In this document: positions 1 through 9,950 of the stretch, piece by piece | Layout: every line of letters starts with the position of its first letter | Numbering within the stretch: the stretch's first letter is position 1 | DNA from: Nitrosomonas sp. | GTDB lineage: Bacteria; Pseudomonadota; Gammaproteobacteria; Burkholderiales; Nitrosomonadaceae | Direction of reading: 5' to 3' | DNA: 40,789 bases | Assembly (NCBI RefSeq): GCF_024282095.1 | Contig: NZ_JAMWZS010000027.1 | Location: 1 to 40,789, forward strand | The notes under the pieces: generated by a model | Told to the model about the DNA's origin: nothing | The model's input: only the letters and a program-made list of their open reading frames with translations | Database searches by the model: none | Made by a program: the position numbers and the translations under genes

Positions 1-80
1 AACTCAATCATATGATTTGGAACAGAATTATATCATTCTGCTCGTTCATAGCGGCTTTTAACCGTGCAATGGTCTCTAAG

Positions 81-356
81 ATTGAATGCGTGTTTCAGAT
101 ACGGCAGCGATGCCATCAAACGAATGGGCAATCGGGGCCGACCCGCAGCACTCACTCCTGTGCCGACAGTCGCTAACGCCGTGCCGAAAAGATCACTGAC
201 CTCTACCACTTGGCCTTGACGGTTCTTGCGCTCGAAAGCTGATGCAAGTGCTGCTTCAATATCAAACTACGGCAGTCGATTTGCCAACACCGCCAAGGGG
301 TGGTGCAGATCGATCATCTGGTCTAGACGAGCGTGGAAAAGGTCATCGGTCGGCAT
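81..356 (-). pseudogene. IS5-family transposase, N-terminal fragment (decayed)
   Basis: Reading leftward from ATG 354-356, the frame gives the N-terminus typical of an IS5-family DDE transposase (starts MPTDDLFHARLDQMI). An in-frame TAG stands where a Trp codon follows RLP. The same frame then continues with recognisable sequence (DLFGTALATVGTG, then RPRLPIRLMASLPYLKHAFNL) and loses similarity near position 81. No catalytic core remains. A related fragment lies at 39749-40275 on the other strand. About 40 bp upstream of both ATGs is also shared (357-397 here), so the IS leader was copied too. The family assignment comes from recognising these blocks; the exact IS name is unknown. Confidence 0.7.
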
Positions 357-461
357 TTAAATTCCCCTCTAATTCCCTCAGGTTTTGATGCCTATATTAT
401 ATTCTCAGGGTTTTCAGCGCTGGATAATTTGGTATGAGTCCCAGCATTCATAGGAGGTAGA

Positions 462-749
462 GTGTTTTTGCAGGGGAGACTAAGTAGAAGTAGAATTAAA
501 CTAGACGAACACGTGCCGCTGGCCGAAGCCCGCCGCAAGATCTGGCAAAAAGTGGACCAGTTGATCGCCGACTTCTCTACTGCGAAAACACGCTGCAGTG
601 CAGGCAATAACCCCTCCGCGAAAGCAAAACTGAGCGAAATACGCGCAAGGATTCGTGAATTGATCCACCCTAATGCAGAACTCTCGGCCGTGGCTCGATG
701 GTGTATTTTAGTTAGAAATGATAGCCAACTCTCAAAGCTGATCGGATAA
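462..749 (+). CDS. Unrecognised 95-aa protein, possibly the truncated end of a larger gene
   Basis: GTG start at 462, with AGGAGG four bases upstream (452-457). The predicted product is charged and mostly helical (Lys, Arg and Glu rich, with repeated Ala/Glu/Ile runs), with no signal peptide or membrane segment. I do not recognise a family. It lies directly beside IS leader sequence, so it may be the remaining C-terminal part of a gene cut by the IS, with the GTG and SD there by chance. The opposite-strand frame over the same bases has a poor, Ser/Leu-rich composition and is not preferred. Confidence 0.4.
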   Translation: MFLQGRLSRSRIKLDEHVPLAEARRKIWQKVDQLIADFSTAKTRCSAGNNPSAKAKLSEIRARIRELIHPNAELSAVARWCILVRNDSQLSKLIG

Positions 750-851
750 ATTGGGAAAATATGGTTAGATAGACGAAAGCTCATTTCCGACAACTCACTA
801 TTCGCATTCTGCAACAATTTAACAGCTGTGCTGCCTGATTAGCCTTACCAG

Positions 852-1943
852 TTAAACATTAAACCGGAAGTGCATCACATCGCCATCCTTAACGATATAT
901 TCTTTACCTTCCAAACGCATCTTGCCGGCTTCCTTGGCGCCTTGTTCACCGTTACAGGTAATAAAATCCTCATAACTGATCACTTCAGCGCGAATAAAGC
1001 CTTTCTCAAAATCAGTATGAATGACGGCAGCGGCTTGCGGTGCGGTATCGCCTTTGTGAATCGTCCATGCTCTGACTTCTTTGACACCGGCGGTGAAGTA
1101 GGTTTGCAGTCCGAGTAATTCATAACCGGCGCGCACCAGTCGATTGAGCCCAGGTTCTTCCAGGTTAAGATCGGCTAAGAAGATTTGCTTATCTTCATCA
1201 GGCAGTTCTGCGATTTCTGACTCAAGTGCTGCACATATGGCGACTACGGGCGCATTTTCGCTTGCTGCGTATTCCTGGACACGTGTTAACAATGGATTGT
1301 TTTCAAAGCCATGATCGTCCACATTGGCTACGTAAATAGCCGGTTTAGCGGTTAGCAAACAAAGCGGTTGCAGCAATTGTTGCTGCTCCTTATCCAATCC
1401 GAGTGTTCTGGCTGGTTTGCCGCGGTCAAGATGCGCTTGTACCATTTCCAGTAAGGCGCACAATTTGATGGCTTCCTTATTGCCCGACTTGGCCACTTTG
1501 GATTCGCGTTGCAGTGCTTTTTCTATCGTGGCGAGATCAGCCAAAGAGAGTTCGGTTTGGATGACTTCAATATCCGATATCGGGTCCACTTTACCTGCGA
1601 CATGAACGACATTGTCATCAGCGAAGCAGCGCACCATGTTGACGATGCCATCCGTTTCACGGATATTGGCAAGGAATTTGTTACCGAGGCCTTCCCCTTT
1701 GGATGCGCCAGCCACCAGTCCGGCGATATCAACAAATTCGACGATAGCCGGTTGCACTTTCTGCGGTTTGACGATTTCACTGAGTTTTTGCAAGCGGGGA
1801 TCCGGCACTTCAACGATGCCGATATTGGGATCTATCGTACAAAAAGGATAATTTTCTGCAGCGATCCCTGCTTTGGTGAGTGCATTAAACAATGTGGATT
1901 TGCCTACATTGGGTAGACCCACGATTCCGCATTTCAGACTCAT
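852..1943 (-). CDS. ychF: Redox-responsive ATPase/GTPase YchF (Obg family)
   Basis: A 363-aa P-loop NTPase, full length for the family. The start chosen is ATG 1941-1943, giving [16 protein letters not shown]; the frame is open 26 codons further upstream but that extension is not family-like. The G1 loop GLPNVGKST is near residues 9-17, followed by the DIAGLV switch and a G4-like NVDD in place of the usual NxxE context. The C-terminal TGS-like domain begins around [13 protein letters not shown]. YchF hydrolyses ATP in preference to GTP and associates with ribosomes. It is the last gene of a minus-strand group behind pth, 78 bp away, an arrangement widespread in proteobacteria. Confidence 0.95.
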   Translation of the reverse strand: MSLKCGIVGLPNVGKSTLFNALTKAGIAAENYPFCTIDPNIGIVEVPDPRLQKLSEIVKPQKVQPAIVEFVDIAGLVAGASKGEGLGNKFLANIRETDGIVNMVRCFADDNVVHVAGKVDPISDIEVIQTELSLADLATIEKALQRESKVAKSGNKEAIKLCALLEMVQAHLDRGKPARTLGLDKEQQQLLQPLCLLTAKPAIYVANVDDHGFENNPLLTRVQEYAASENAPVVAICAALESEIAELPDEDKQIFLADLNLEEPGLNRLVRAGYELLGLQTYFTAGVKEVRAWTIHKGDTAPQAAAVIHTDFEKGFIRAEVISYEDFITCNGEQGAKEAGKMRLEGKEYIVKDGDVMHFRFNV

Positions 1944-2021
1944 GACCTGATTCTCATTAAAATTTGTTTGAACAATGGCATGAAGTTTTGCAAACGAATA
2001 GCATACAGTTTCTATGTGCAC

Positions 2022-2591
2022 TTATATTTTGGTATGCAATTTTAACATGGCTGCTTCACAAGCGCCTTGGGCAAGGAGTGGCCACACTTCCAGACTTCTC
2101 TCAATTGCTTCAGCAATTAATTGTGCTTCTTCTTTTTTGGGTGGATGTAATACATAACCGACCACTGCGCTACGATCACCCGGATGACCTATACCTATTC
2201 TCAATCGCCAGAAATCCTGCGTACCCAATTTTGCCGCAATGTCTTTGAGTCCATTATGGCCGCCCAAACCGCCGCCTTTCTTTAACTTGACGATACCTGG
2301 CGGTAAATCGAGCTCGTCATGAATGACGATCATTTCTTCAACCTGGATTTTATAGAATTGACATAGTGCAACCACCGCGCGCCCACTGACGTTCATGTAA
2401 GTTTGCGGTTGTAGTAGCCATAGATCAGTATCTTTCTGACTGACATGTGCACATAATCCATGAAACCGTATTTCCGGTTTAAGTGTGACATGTAACATTT
2501 CAGCAAATCGGTTGATCCACTCAAAGCCGGCATTGTGGCGTGTGCCAACATACTCTTTGCCTGGATTGCCTAGTCCAACGATAAGCTTCAT
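2022..2591 (-). CDS. pth: Peptidyl-tRNA hydrolase
   Basis: A 189-aa protein, normal for Pth. It releases peptidyl groups from tRNAs that fall off ribosomes, in the cytoplasm. Visible family signatures are GLGNPGKEY at the N-terminus, RHNAGF with the catalytic His, the NVSGRAV stretch and the IHDELDLPPG segment with the conserved Asp. It sits between rplY and ychF on the same strand. The 98-bp gap to rplY contains an 11-bp perfect hairpin (2615-2655). Confidence 0.96.
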   Translation of the reverse strand: MKLIVGLGNPGKEYVGTRHNAGFEWINRFAEMLHVTLKPEIRFHGLCAHVSQKDTDLWLLQPQTYMNVSGRAVVALCQFYKIQVEEMIVIHDELDLPPGIVKLKKGGGLGGHNGLKDIAAKLGTQDFWRLRIGIGHPGDRSAVVGYVLHPPKKEEAQLIAEAIERSLEVWPLLAQGACEAAMLKLHTKI

Positions 2592-2614
2592 GAAGTGCGA
2601 TAAGACAGTTGATG

Positions 2615-2655
2615 GATAAATCTGCCGGTATTTGTTCTATTCCAGCAGATTTATC
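2615..2655 (-). promoter_or_regulatory. Intercistronic hairpin between rplY and pth
   Basis: GATAAATCTGC (2615-2625) and GCAGATTTATC (2645-2655) form an 11-bp perfect stem around a 19-nt loop. On the transcribed (minus) strand no U-run follows, so it is not a standard intrinsic terminator. It could be a processing or mRNA-stability element, or a weak attenuator, between the two genes. Confidence 0.5.
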
Positions 2656-2689
2656 GAATTTTGAGTGCGATTGATTAGCTCTTTTTTTA

Positions 2690-3316
2690 TCAGGCAGGCT
2701 TTTTCTCTGCGTCGGCTTCCGCAGCGGAAGCTTCGTCAGAGAGTGCGGAGCGTGGAATAACAATCGCCGCAACCGCTGAATTGTCACCTTTTGACAGAGC
2801 AACAATTTCAACCCCTTTGGGCAATACCATATCACTTAAGTGAAGTGTATGTCCGGCTGTGAGTTCGGCTAAATCGACTGAAATGAATTCAGGCAAGTCT
2901 GCCGGCAAACAACTGACATCCACTTCGGTCAAGATATGCGTAACAACACCACCGGATGTTTTTACACCGGGAGAAATTTCCGCATTGATAAAGTGCAACG
3001 GAACTTTCATGTGTATTTTCTTGTTCTTATCAACTCTTTGAAAATCCACATGCAACACTTGCTGCTTGAAAGGATGCATTTGTATATCGCGTAGCAGCAC
3101 TTGTTCTGTTTTTCCTGCAACACTGAGCGACAAAATAGATGCATGAAAAGCTTCCAGTTTGAGCTTGTGAAATAAATCATTATGATTCATTTCAATCGAT
3201 TGCGCTTCTTGATCACCGCCATAAATGATTGCTGGTACTTTACCAGAACCACGCAGGCGGCGGCTCGCACCCTTTCCCTGCAGTGTGCGCTTGTCGGCAC
3301 TGATTTCAATTTTCAT
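2690..3316 (-). CDS. rplY: 50S ribosomal protein bL25 (Ctc form)
   Basis: A 208-aa protein of the long, two-domain TL5/Ctc type. The first ~95 residues are the 5S-rRNA-binding L25 fold ([10 protein letters not shown] at the start, [12 protein letters not shown]). The rest is the Ctc C-terminal domain ([16 protein letters not shown], then a Ser/Ala/Glu-rich tail). I chose ATG 3314-3316 because GGAG lies seven bases upstream; the frame is open 12 codons further. It is cotranscribed-looking with prs (63 bp upstream) and pth. Confidence 0.95.
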   Translation of the reverse strand: MKIEISADKRTLQGKGASRRLRGSGKVPAIIYGGDQEAQSIEMNHNDLFHKLKLEAFHASILSLSVAGKTEQVLLRDIQMHPFKQQVLHVDFQRVDKNKKIHMKVPLHFINAEISPGVKTSGGVVTHILTEVDVSCLPADLPEFISVDLAELTAGHTLHLSDMVLPKGVEIVALSKGDNSAVAAIVIPRSALSDEASAAEADAEKKPA

Positions 3317-3379
3317 TGCTATACTCCATAATTGTGATTTGTTCGCGACCAAACAAACCGGTTAAAAAAACGGTTCAAT

Positions 3380-4330
3380 TTATTCCATGAATAGTGAACT
3401 TAATGAACTTTCATTGCTGATGCGCAACATGGTTTCCGCCAGCAGATTTGCGATGCTTAACTGGCAAATGCGATCACAAGCCATCGCATCTTCGCGCAAA
3501 GGTATCGTATCGGTGACCACCAACTTATCCAGCGCCGAGTTTTGAATACGTTCCACTGCATTGCCTGATAATACCGCGTGCGTGGAGTAAGCCAGCACTG
3601 ATTTTGCACCGCGTTGCTTTAATGCGTTGGCTGCTTCACACAATGTGTTGGCGGTATCCACTAAGTCATCAATGATCACACATGTACGATCCTTAACTTC
3701 ACCAATGATGTTCATGACTTTTGCTTCATTGGGTTTGGGGCGCCGTTTGTCGATAATGGCCAGATCGCATTCCAAACGCTTGGCCAAATGCCGGGCGCGT
3801 ACCACACCGCCAACATCAGGCGATACAACCATCAGATTCTGATAATTATGCTTCCAGATATCTCCCAGCAGGATGGGCATGCCATAAATATTATCAACAG
3901 GAATATCAAAAAAACCCTGAATTTGGTCTGAGTGCAAATCCATCGTTAACAATCGGTCAATGCCGACGGTCGTCAGCATATTGGCAACTACTTTGGCGGT
4001 GATTGGCACGCGCACTGAGCGCGGCCTTCTGTCCTGGCGGGCATATCCAAAATAGGGAATTGCCGCAGTGATGCGACCGGCGGAAGCACGTTTCAGCGCG
4101 TCCACCATGACCAATATCTCCATCAGGCTGTCATTGGTCGGTGCGCAGGTGGATTGCAATACAAAAACATCTTTTCCTCGCACATTCTCAAGGATTTCCA
4201 CCATGATCTCGCCATCGCTGAAACGCCCGACAGTTGCACGCCCCAAATGGATATTCAGATGCTTCACAGCATCCTGGGCCAATTTGGGATTGGCAGTACC
4301 GGTAAAAACCATCAAACTGTCATAAGACAT
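3380..4330 (-). CDS. prs: Ribose-phosphate pyrophosphokinase (PRPP synthase)
   Basis: A 316-aa class I PRPP synthase that makes PRPP from ribose 5-phosphate and ATP for nucleotide, His and Trp synthesis. It shows YARQDRR (residues ~96-102) for ATP binding, the [11 protein letters not shown] metal/ribose-phosphate segment (~131-141) and the PRPP loop [10 protein letters not shown] near residue 219. Length is normal. It is followed on the same strand by rplY. tRNA-Gln lies just upstream, a gene order typical of betaproteobacteria. Confidence 0.96.
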   Translation of the reverse strand: MSYDSLMVFTGTANPKLAQDAVKHLNIHLGRATVGRFSDGEIMVEILENVRGKDVFVLQSTCAPTNDSLMEILVMVDALKRASAGRITAAIPYFGYARQDRRPRSVRVPITAKVVANMLTTVGIDRLLTMDLHSDQIQGFFDIPVDNIYGMPILLGDIWKHNYQNLMVVSPDVGGVVRARHLAKRLECDLAIIDKRRPKPNEAKVMNIIGEVKDRTCVIIDDLVDTANTLCEAANALKQRGAKSVLAYSTHAVLSGNAVERIQNSALDKLVVTDTIPLREDAMACDRICQLSIANLLAETMLRISNESSLSSLFME

Positions 4331-4494
4331 GCTGTTTCTTTGAGATAGATTAGCGGGAAAAGACGATTACAGGTTTTTCTTGTCAATATGAATCGTTACA
4401 GAGACTTAGAACATGACTTGATTGCCATTCATCTATTGTGTTCATGAAATAAATTTGCCAATTATTCGAATGAAATTTCTTGCTAAACGAAAAC

Positions 4495-4569
4495 TGGCTG
4501 GGGAGGTAGGGATCGAACCTACGAATGCCGGAATCAAAATCCGGTGCCTTACCACTTGGCGACTCCCCA
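4495..4569 (-). tRNA. tRNA-Gln (anticodon TTG)
   Basis: A 75-nt cloverleaf on the minus strand with encoded CCA. The acceptor stem is TGGGGAG/CTCCCCA with G as discriminator. The anticodon stem CCGGA/TCCGG encloses loop TTTTGAT, giving anticodon TTG. The T-arm loop is GTTCGATC. It starts 7 bp after the ispE stop codon, so it is probably processed from the ispE-prs transcript. Confidence 0.95.
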
Positions 4570-4576
4570 AAAACCG

Positions 4577-5416
4577 TTACTCCATCAGCCCGTGCAGCGG
4601 ATGAAAATCTAATCCTTTTGCAACAAAACCTTTCATATCGTCAGGAATTTTTTCAAAAGCGGTTTGTGCCGCTAACTCTGTTACAAACTCAGCAAACACA
4701 CAAGCGCCTGAACCACTCATTGCCGCTATTGTAGTATTTTCTAGCCGCTTTAGCCACTCCAAACATCTGACTACTTCAGGATATGCTTGGCAAACGACTA
4801 ATTCCAAGTCGTTATGTCCTTGCCACACAGAAAAGGGCGGTATTTTGATCGGTAATGTGTTGCGTGTCAATTCCTTACTTGCAAAAACTTCCGCGGTCGA
4901 TACCTGCACGGAGGGCACAAGCACTAAGTACCAAGCTGGCGGTAGATCGATAGCCGTTAGCTTTTCGCCAACGCCCTCTGCAAACGCATTTTGCCCAAAA
5001 ATAAATATAGGGACATCGGCACCGAGTTGTAGCCCTAATTCGAGCAAATGATCTTTGCTCAGATTCAGCTCCCACAAATAATTGAGTGCCAGCAGAGTGG
5101 TTGCTGCATCAGAGCTTCCGCCTCCCAAACCGCCGCCCATCGGAATTCGTTTTTGTAGAAAAATGTCGACACCATGTTGGGTATTGGTTGTTTGTTTGAG
5201 CAGTGCGGCGGCACGGACGCATAAATCCTTATCCTCTGGCACACCTGCAATGGGATTGTGCAGTTTGATGATGCCATCGGTACGCAACTTAAAACTTAGT
5301 TGATCAGAGAAGTCTATCAAACGAAAAACAGTTTGCAGTAAGTGATAACCATCCGGCCTGCGGCCTACGACGTGTAAAAAAAGATTCAGCTTGGCAGGGG
5401 CTGGAAATGTATGCAT
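4577..5416 (-). CDS. ispE: 4-diphosphocytidyl-2-C-methyl-D-erythritol kinase
   Basis: A 279-aa GHMP kinase of the MEP isoprenoid pathway that phosphorylates the 2-hydroxyl of CDP-ME. It shows PAPAKLNLFLHV with the conserved Lys at residue 9, the glycine-rich ATP loop PMGGGLGGGSSDAA (~92-105), the catalytic-region GADVPIF with Asp134, and a C-terminal AMSGSGACVF motif. Length is normal. It lies 38 bp downstream of lolB on the same strand and directly before tRNA-Gln. Confidence 0.96.
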   Translation of the reverse strand: MHTFPAPAKLNLFLHVVGRRPDGYHLLQTVFRLIDFSDQLSFKLRTDGIIKLHNPIAGVPEDKDLCVRAAALLKQTTNTQHGVDIFLQKRIPMGGGLGGGSSDAATTLLALNYLWELNLSKDHLLELGLQLGADVPIFIFGQNAFAEGVGEKLTAIDLPPAWYLVLVPSVQVSTAEVFASKELTRNTLPIKIPPFSVWQGHNDLELVVCQAYPEVVRCLEWLKRLENTTIAAMSGSGACVFAEFVTELAAQTAFEKIPDDMKGFVAKGLDFHPLHGLME

Positions 5417-5454
5417 GGATAAATAATGATTTTTGTTTTTAGTGAAAGAATAAT

Positions 5455-6117
5455 TTATTCAGCTTTCCAGTTATCAACTACCAATTTGATCTTCAAATTT
5501 TCATACGTTAGGTATAAAACTCTCGGAAGAGGAGGTTGATTGGGCTGAGCAGGCGTGTAATTACTATAATAAATTTTCCAGCCATCCTGCCGGATAGCTA
5601 CCACTTGCTCTTTGTTATCCAAATCTTTTTCCGCGACGGTAGCGGGTGAGTGCATACCTTGTATCCAGTATCGCAGGCCATCGAGTGGCAAGCGCCACCC
5701 TAGAATTTCTTCTGTCAGACTTTCCACATCATTGGCATAGAAAGCTTCCAGTTTTGACGTGATTAAACGTACACCTTCTTGATCTTTGGTTATTTCCGCC
5801 ACTGCTTGACCGAGTGGTGTAAATAACAAGATTTCATCACTGTTTGCTAAATGCTGCCAGCGAAAGCTACCGGAAGAATTTTGGTTCTGGCTTTGAATGG
5901 ATATTCTACCGAGTAGATTAAAATCAGTGGCTGGGGCGATTTGAGCATCTGCAGCAGGCTCAATGAGGATGGTTTTGACAGTGGTATCAGCCGTCGTTTG
6001 ATGAGCCGGGGTAACACAACCGGAAATCCATGGAAAAGCACTACATATCAGGATTCCCGCATAGATAATCTGCTGATTGACGCTAAACCAGAGAGATAGT
6101 AATTTAAGATTTCTCAC
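5455..6117 (-). CDS. lolB: Outer-membrane lipoprotein LolB
   Basis: A 220-aa lipoprotein that accepts lipoproteins from LolA and inserts them in the outer membrane. A long hydrophobic signal ends in ISGC with lipid-attachment Cys34. The mature part has LolB features: a FNLLGRISIQ strand, GSFRWQHLANSDEILLFTPLG and LGWRLPLDGLRYWIQG. The assignment is backed by position beside ispE, the usual partner. The N-terminal extension before the lipobox is longer than common, but I see no better downstream start. Confidence 0.9.
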   Translation of the reverse strand: MRNLKLLSLWFSVNQQIIYAGILICSAFPWISGCVTPAHQTTADTTVKTILIEPAADAQIAPATDFNLLGRISIQSQNQNSSGSFRWQHLANSDEILLFTPLGQAVAEITKDQEGVRLITSKLEAFYANDVESLTEEILGWRLPLDGLRYWIQGMHSPATVAEKDLDNKEQVVAIRQDGWKIYYSNYTPAQPNQPPLPRVLYLTYENLKIKLVVDNWKAE

Positions 6118-6185
6118 TTATCTATTAGAACTATCCGATATTGATTCATAAATAATCAGCGACTTCTAGTGAAGTTATACATTCT

Positions 6186-6464
6186 CTAATTATTGAGTCC
6201 CTTATCGGAATGCTGATAATCAGGCAGCACAATGTTCAGCTCTAATGTTTCCTGATTCTCATCTTGCTCAAAATTAACTGATATTGCATCCTGATTCACG
6301 TTGACGTACTTACGGATAACTTCCAGCAGTTCTTTTTGCAATTGCGGCAAATAGGAGGGCTGATTGCGATAACTGCGCTCGTGTGCTACAAGAATTTGTA
6401 ATCGCTCTTTGGCAACCGATGCGGTTTTAGGTTTAGATGATCTAAAATAATCCAGTAAGCTCAT
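6186..6464 (-). CDS. minE: Cell-division topological specificity factor MinE
   Basis: A 92-aa protein that stimulates MinD ATPase and drives pole-to-pole oscillation. It begins with the membrane-targeting and MinD-binding helix (MSLLDYFR, then [13 protein letters not shown]) and ends in the dimerisation beta domain (LELNIVLPD). Its start overlaps the minD stop by 4 bp, implying translational coupling. Confidence 0.96.
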   Translation of the reverse strand: MSLLDYFRSSKPKTASVAKERLQILVAHERSYRNQPSYLPQLQKELLEVIRKYVNVNQDAISVNFEQDENQETLELNIVLPDYQHSDKGLNN

Positions 6465-7273
6465 TTTCTTCCTCCGAAAAGCCGCCTGAAAAACCCTTGT
6501 TTGCCATCAATGAATCGATGTGGCCGCTCTTCTCCTAAATATCGCGCGACGACATCGGCATAGGCTTGGCCTGCTTCACTTTTTTCATCGAGAATGACCG
6601 GTATGCCGGCATTAGACGCAGACAACACTGATTTTGATTCAGGGATGATACCTAACAAGTGCAACGATAGGATTTCTTGAACATCCTCGAGACTCAGCAT
6701 TTCACCCAACTTGACTCGATCAGCATCATATCGGGTGAGTAACAAATATTCCTTGATCGGCTCTTCATTTCTCTCTGCTCGACGTGATTTGCTGGATAAA
6801 ATACCCAACATGCGATCCGAGTCCCGCACTGAAGAAATTTCAGGATTGGTGACGACAAAAGCATCATCGGCAAAATACAGTGCCAAATTGGCACCTTTCT
6901 CAATACCCGCAGGAGAATCGCAAACAATATATTGAAATTCCTTGGACAATTCATCCAAGACTTTACCGACCCCTTCTTGTGTCAGTGCATCCTTATCACG
7001 TGTCTGAGAGGCTGGAAGAATGTACAGCAAGTTACAATTCTTATCACGAATGAGTGCCTGATTGAGACTGGCTTCCCCGTTAATGACATTGATAAAATCA
7101 TAGACAACCCGGCGCTCGCAACCCAAAATCAAATCCAGATTGCGTAACCCCACATCAAAATCAATCACAGCAGTCTTGTGGCCAGCTTTTGCCAACCCCA
7201 TGGCGATTGCTGCGCTTGTTGTTGTTTTACCAACGCCGCCTTTGCCTGATGTCACGACGATAATTCTTGCCAA
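6461..7273 (-). CDS. minD: Septum-site determining ATPase MinD
   Basis: A 270-aa ParA-type ATPase. The deviant Walker A KGGVGKTT is at residues ~10-17, with [10 protein letters not shown] and DSPAGIE as switch and Walker B regions. The C-terminal amphipathic membrane-targeting helix [11 protein letters not shown] is intact. It recruits MinC to the membrane and is released by MinE. It is the middle gene of minC-minD-minE, 26 bp after minC. Confidence 0.97.
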   Translation of the reverse strand: MARIIVVTSGKGGVGKTTTSAAIAMGLAKAGHKTAVIDFDVGLRNLDLILGCERRVVYDFINVINGEASLNQALIRDKNCNLLYILPASQTRDKDALTQEGVGKVLDELSKEFQYIVCDSPAGIEKGANLALYFADDAFVVTNPEISSVRDSDRMLGILSSKSRRAERNEEPIKEYLLLTRYDADRVKLGEMLSLEDVQEILSLHLLGIIPESKSVLSASNAGIPVILDEKSEAGQAYADVVARYLGEERPHRFIDGKQGFFRRLFGGRK

Positions 7274-7299
7274 TTGAGCCTCCTTTGCCGTATTTGGTC

Positions 7300-8067
7300 T
7301 TAAGCAATCTCTTTAATAATTAATGCATGGTTTTGCAAATATATCTGTACCGGACTTGTGTAGGTTTGCTTGTTCAAATCTTCGCTGGTTTTATAATCCC
7401 CCGCAATGGAAATAAGCTCAGCCTGTAAATCAAAACAAAATATCCTGGCAGCCGTGTTGCCATGCACGCCTGCTAAGGCGCGGCCTCTCAGCGTATTATA
7501 GACATGTATGTTGCCTTCAGCCATTATTTCAGCACCAGCGCTGACCTGAGATAGAATGATCAAATCACCGGATGCATAAATACGTTGTCCTGATCGAATC
7601 GGCTGTGTAACGAGTGTTGCTGCAGCAGAAGCTGGTGGAGCAGGAATAGGATTTGCAGATTGCTTGGCAACGGGTACTTCCGGTTGTGGGGAAGGTTGTG
7701 GCGCGGTTTCCTGTTTTTGTGTTTCGCCGATGCTGATAGAACTGCTTTGCTCGCGTACAGTGTCAAGCGGAATGGATAATGTACGCGCTTGTTTATTTTG
7801 CTGTTCGTTACCGCCGCGAATACCGACTGGGAAGAAGCCAACTCTGCGCAATATCTGCACTATCTGAGTAAAATCCAGATCCTGGTTTTGTTTGTTGAGT
7901 TCGCGCAAATCGACAATCAACGGAGAATCTTTAAAAAACTCCGGCGCCAAGCTTATTTTGTCCTGCAGTGCCTCTTCAATTGCGGCCATGTCATTGTTGA
8001 AAAGAATCAAAATAGGTGCAAAGAAGGTACTGCTTTTAAATTCAAGTACGGGTGAAGTGTTAAGCAT
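7300..8067 (-). CDS. minC: Septum-site determining protein MinC (FtsZ inhibitor)
   Basis: A 255-aa protein with the N-terminal FtsZ-antagonising domain, a Pro/Ala/Gln-rich linker (~residues 120-155) and the C-terminal beta-helix domain for dimerisation and MinD binding (RSGQRIYASGDLIILS, then GRALAGVHGN). It is the first gene of the min operon. No clear SD precedes ATG 8065-8067, so the start is a little uncertain. A TATAAT hexamer lies about 80 bp upstream on the same strand. Confidence 0.93.
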   Translation of the reverse strand: MLNTSPVLEFKSSTFFAPILILFNNDMAAIEEALQDKISLAPEFFKDSPLIVDLRELNKQNQDLDFTQIVQILRRVGFFPVGIRGGNEQQNKQARTLSIPLDTVREQSSSISIGETQKQETAPQPSPQPEVPVAKQSANPIPAPPASAAATLVTQPIRSGQRIYASGDLIILSQVSAGAEIMAEGNIHVYNTLRGRALAGVHGNTAARIFCFDLQAELISIAGDYKTSEDLNKQTYTSPVQIYLQNHALIIKEIA

Positions 8068-8144
8068 GTCTGAGGATTCTATCGATACCCATAGAAAGTT
8101 GATTGATGATATTGATAGCGCTGGTCAATTGTACTGTCACGCCT

Positions 8145-8150
8145 ATTATA
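8145..8150 (-). promoter_or_regulatory. Possible -10 element of the min operon
   Basis: On the minus strand these bases read TATAAT, the exact sigma70 -10 consensus, about 80 bp before minC. No good -35 hexamer stands 16-18 bp upstream, so this is only a candidate. Confidence 0.35.
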
Positions 8151-8213
8151 GCTTGACTTGTTAACTATGATTGTTCTCATGGCGTTATTTTGCTTGGTTT
8201 AATCTCAAAGCCG

Positions 8214-9950
8214 TTAATCCACCACTTTCTTTTTAATAAAACGTTGTAGAGTTTCAATCAATACTTCGTTATCCGGATCTTTCTCCAAGGCAAAGCGCCA
8301 GATATTTTTGGCATCTTCTTTGGCGCCCTGCATCCACAGCACTTCTCCCAGATGCGCTGCAATTTCCGGATCAGGGCGGGCTGCGAAAGCCAGGTTCAAG
8401 TAATTCAACCCCTCAGTAAAATTACCCATGCGATAGTATACCCAACCCAAGCTATCCATAATATAGGGATCTTCCGGGGACAATTCGACTGCTTTGCGAA
8501 TTAATTTCAAAGCTTCCGGCAATTGATTGCCGCGTTCAGCGAGACTATAACCCAGCGCATTGTAAGCATGGGCATTGTCCGGTTTGAGCTGTATCAGCTT
8601 GCGCAGATCTTGTTCAAGAACAGTGAACTTGCCCAGTTTGTCTGCCGCTAACGCCCGGTCATAAAGCAACTCAGGATAATCGGGCAGCTTCTTTAAGCCA
8701 TCATTCAATAAATTGAATACTTCCTGATGCGCTCTGGTTCTTCGCAGAATTTGCGCTTCTGCCAGTATCAGATGAGCTGCTTGCTGATCGTTGGCGGCTG
8801 GAAGTTTCTGCAGATGTTCGCGCGCTTCGTTCAAATAGCCTTTCGAAGCCAGTAAATCCGCGTAACGTATTTGTGCAGGTAAATAGCGTGGACCGCTTTT
8901 TACCATTTGATACGATTCCATCGCGATATCGGGGCGCTTGGTTTCCTCGTAGATCTGACCCAGATGAAAATGGATAGCGTTTGGATCTTTATATCCCAAG
9001 CTCAGCGCTTTCTTAAAGCTTGTTTCTGTGATATCAAAATCGCCCATTTCGGTAGCGAGCAATCCAATGGCCAGCATGACTTCAGGATCTTCCGGGTTCT
9101 TATCCAGCAGCAATTGCAACTGCTCCCGAGCTAAATCAGTGCGATCGTCGTTGATTAACACCCGGGTATACGCAATCCTCACCTCGTTGGCTGCAGGATA
9201 TTTTTTTAAGTAATCATGATAAAACGCGCTCGCATCACTATTGGAGGTGCGCTGTAGTATTCGTCCATTGTGAACTGCGGCGATTTCCCACCCGGGACGT
9301 AAAGCCAGTGCTCGTTGCATTTCTTCCAATGCCAACTGATGCTGGTTGGCAAACCACGCTGCTTGGGAAATTGAGAAATGGATTTCCGGTAAATCTTTAT
9401 AAGGTTGAGCGAGTTGTTGTATTAACTGTAATGTGGCTGCTTTATTGGGGTTGCGTGACAACAGTTGATTAAGTTGCATGAATGCATTGCCTACCCCATC
9501 TTTTTCTGAAGCCAGTAATTTTTCCAGATGCGGCCGTGCTGCATCCAGTTTGCCCAGATTTACCAATAGTGCTGCAATGGTTTGGCGTGCATCCACTGAA
9601 TCGGGCTCAAGTTCAACCCACATGGTGGTCGCTTGTTCCGCTGCATACGGGTTTCCTGCGTGCAAAGCAATTTCACTGGCGCGTTTTGCGATCCGTGGAT
9701 CGCGCGTTGTCTTGGCCAACTTGATATAGCGATTAACGGCAATATCCAGATTGCCTCGCTGTAAGGCGGTTTCACCGACTAAAAAATCAAATAAGATAGG
9801 TGCGGTCAGTTCCTGCTTAGGTAAATTAAGCTGACTGATTTCTTCTTGTTCAGTGGATTCTCCTGTTTCTTCTACTCCCTCTTTGTTGGGAATCTGCGCG
9901 CAGGCAGTCAATCCAAACAGCAGTAACACGCATAGAATTCTAAATTTCAT
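8214..9950 (-). CDS. TPR-repeat lipoprotein
   Basis: A 578-aa protein starting at ATG 9948-9950; the open frame extends 14 codons further but the lipoprotein signal begins here. The signal ends LTAC with lipid-attachment Cys near residue 18, followed by an acidic linker. The remainder is almost all tetratricopeptide repeats (recurring A..LG...A...Y patterns such as AYNALGYSLAERG and DSLGWVYYRMGNFTEGL), a scaffold for protein-protein contacts. It probably faces the periplasm at the inner or outer membrane. Related TPR lipoproteins sit beside lolB in many betaproteobacteria; here minCDE lies between them. Exact function unknown. Confidence 0.85.
   Translation of the reverse strand: MKFRILCVLLLFGLTACAQIPNKEGVEETGESTEQEEISQLNLPKQELTAPILFDFLVGETALQRGNLDIAVNRYIKLAKTTRDPRIAKRASEIALHAGNPYAAEQATTMWVELEPDSVDARQTIAALLVNLGKLDAARPHLEKLLASEKDGVGNAFMQLNQLLSRNPNKAATLQLIQQLAQPYKDLPEIHFSISQAAWFANQHQLALEEMQRALALRPGWEIAAVHNGRILQRTSNSDASAFYHDYLKKYPAANEVRIAYTRVLINDDRTDLAREQLQLLLDKNPEDPEVMLAIGLLATEMGDFDITETSFKKALSLGYKDPNAIHFHLGQIYEETKRPDIAMESYQMVKSGPRYLPAQIRYADLLASKGYLNEAREHLQKLPAANDQQAAHLILAEAQILRRTRAHQEVFNLLNDGLKKLPDYPELLYDRALAADKLGKFTVLEQDLRKLIQLKPDNAHAYNALGYSLAERGNQLPEALKLIRKAVELSPEDPYIMDSLGWVYYRMGNFTEGLNYLNLAFAARPDPEIAAHLGEVLWMQGAKEDAKNIWRFALEKDPDNEVLIETLQRFIKKKVVD

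Noticed and set aside
1-80. Continuation of the left IS fragment
   Set aside because: Transposase similarity ends near position 81; nothing recognisable in the first 80 bases.
392-817. A 141-aa open frame on the minus strand
   Set aside because: Ser/Leu-rich composition, overlaps IS leader and the more plausible plus-strand frame; no motif.
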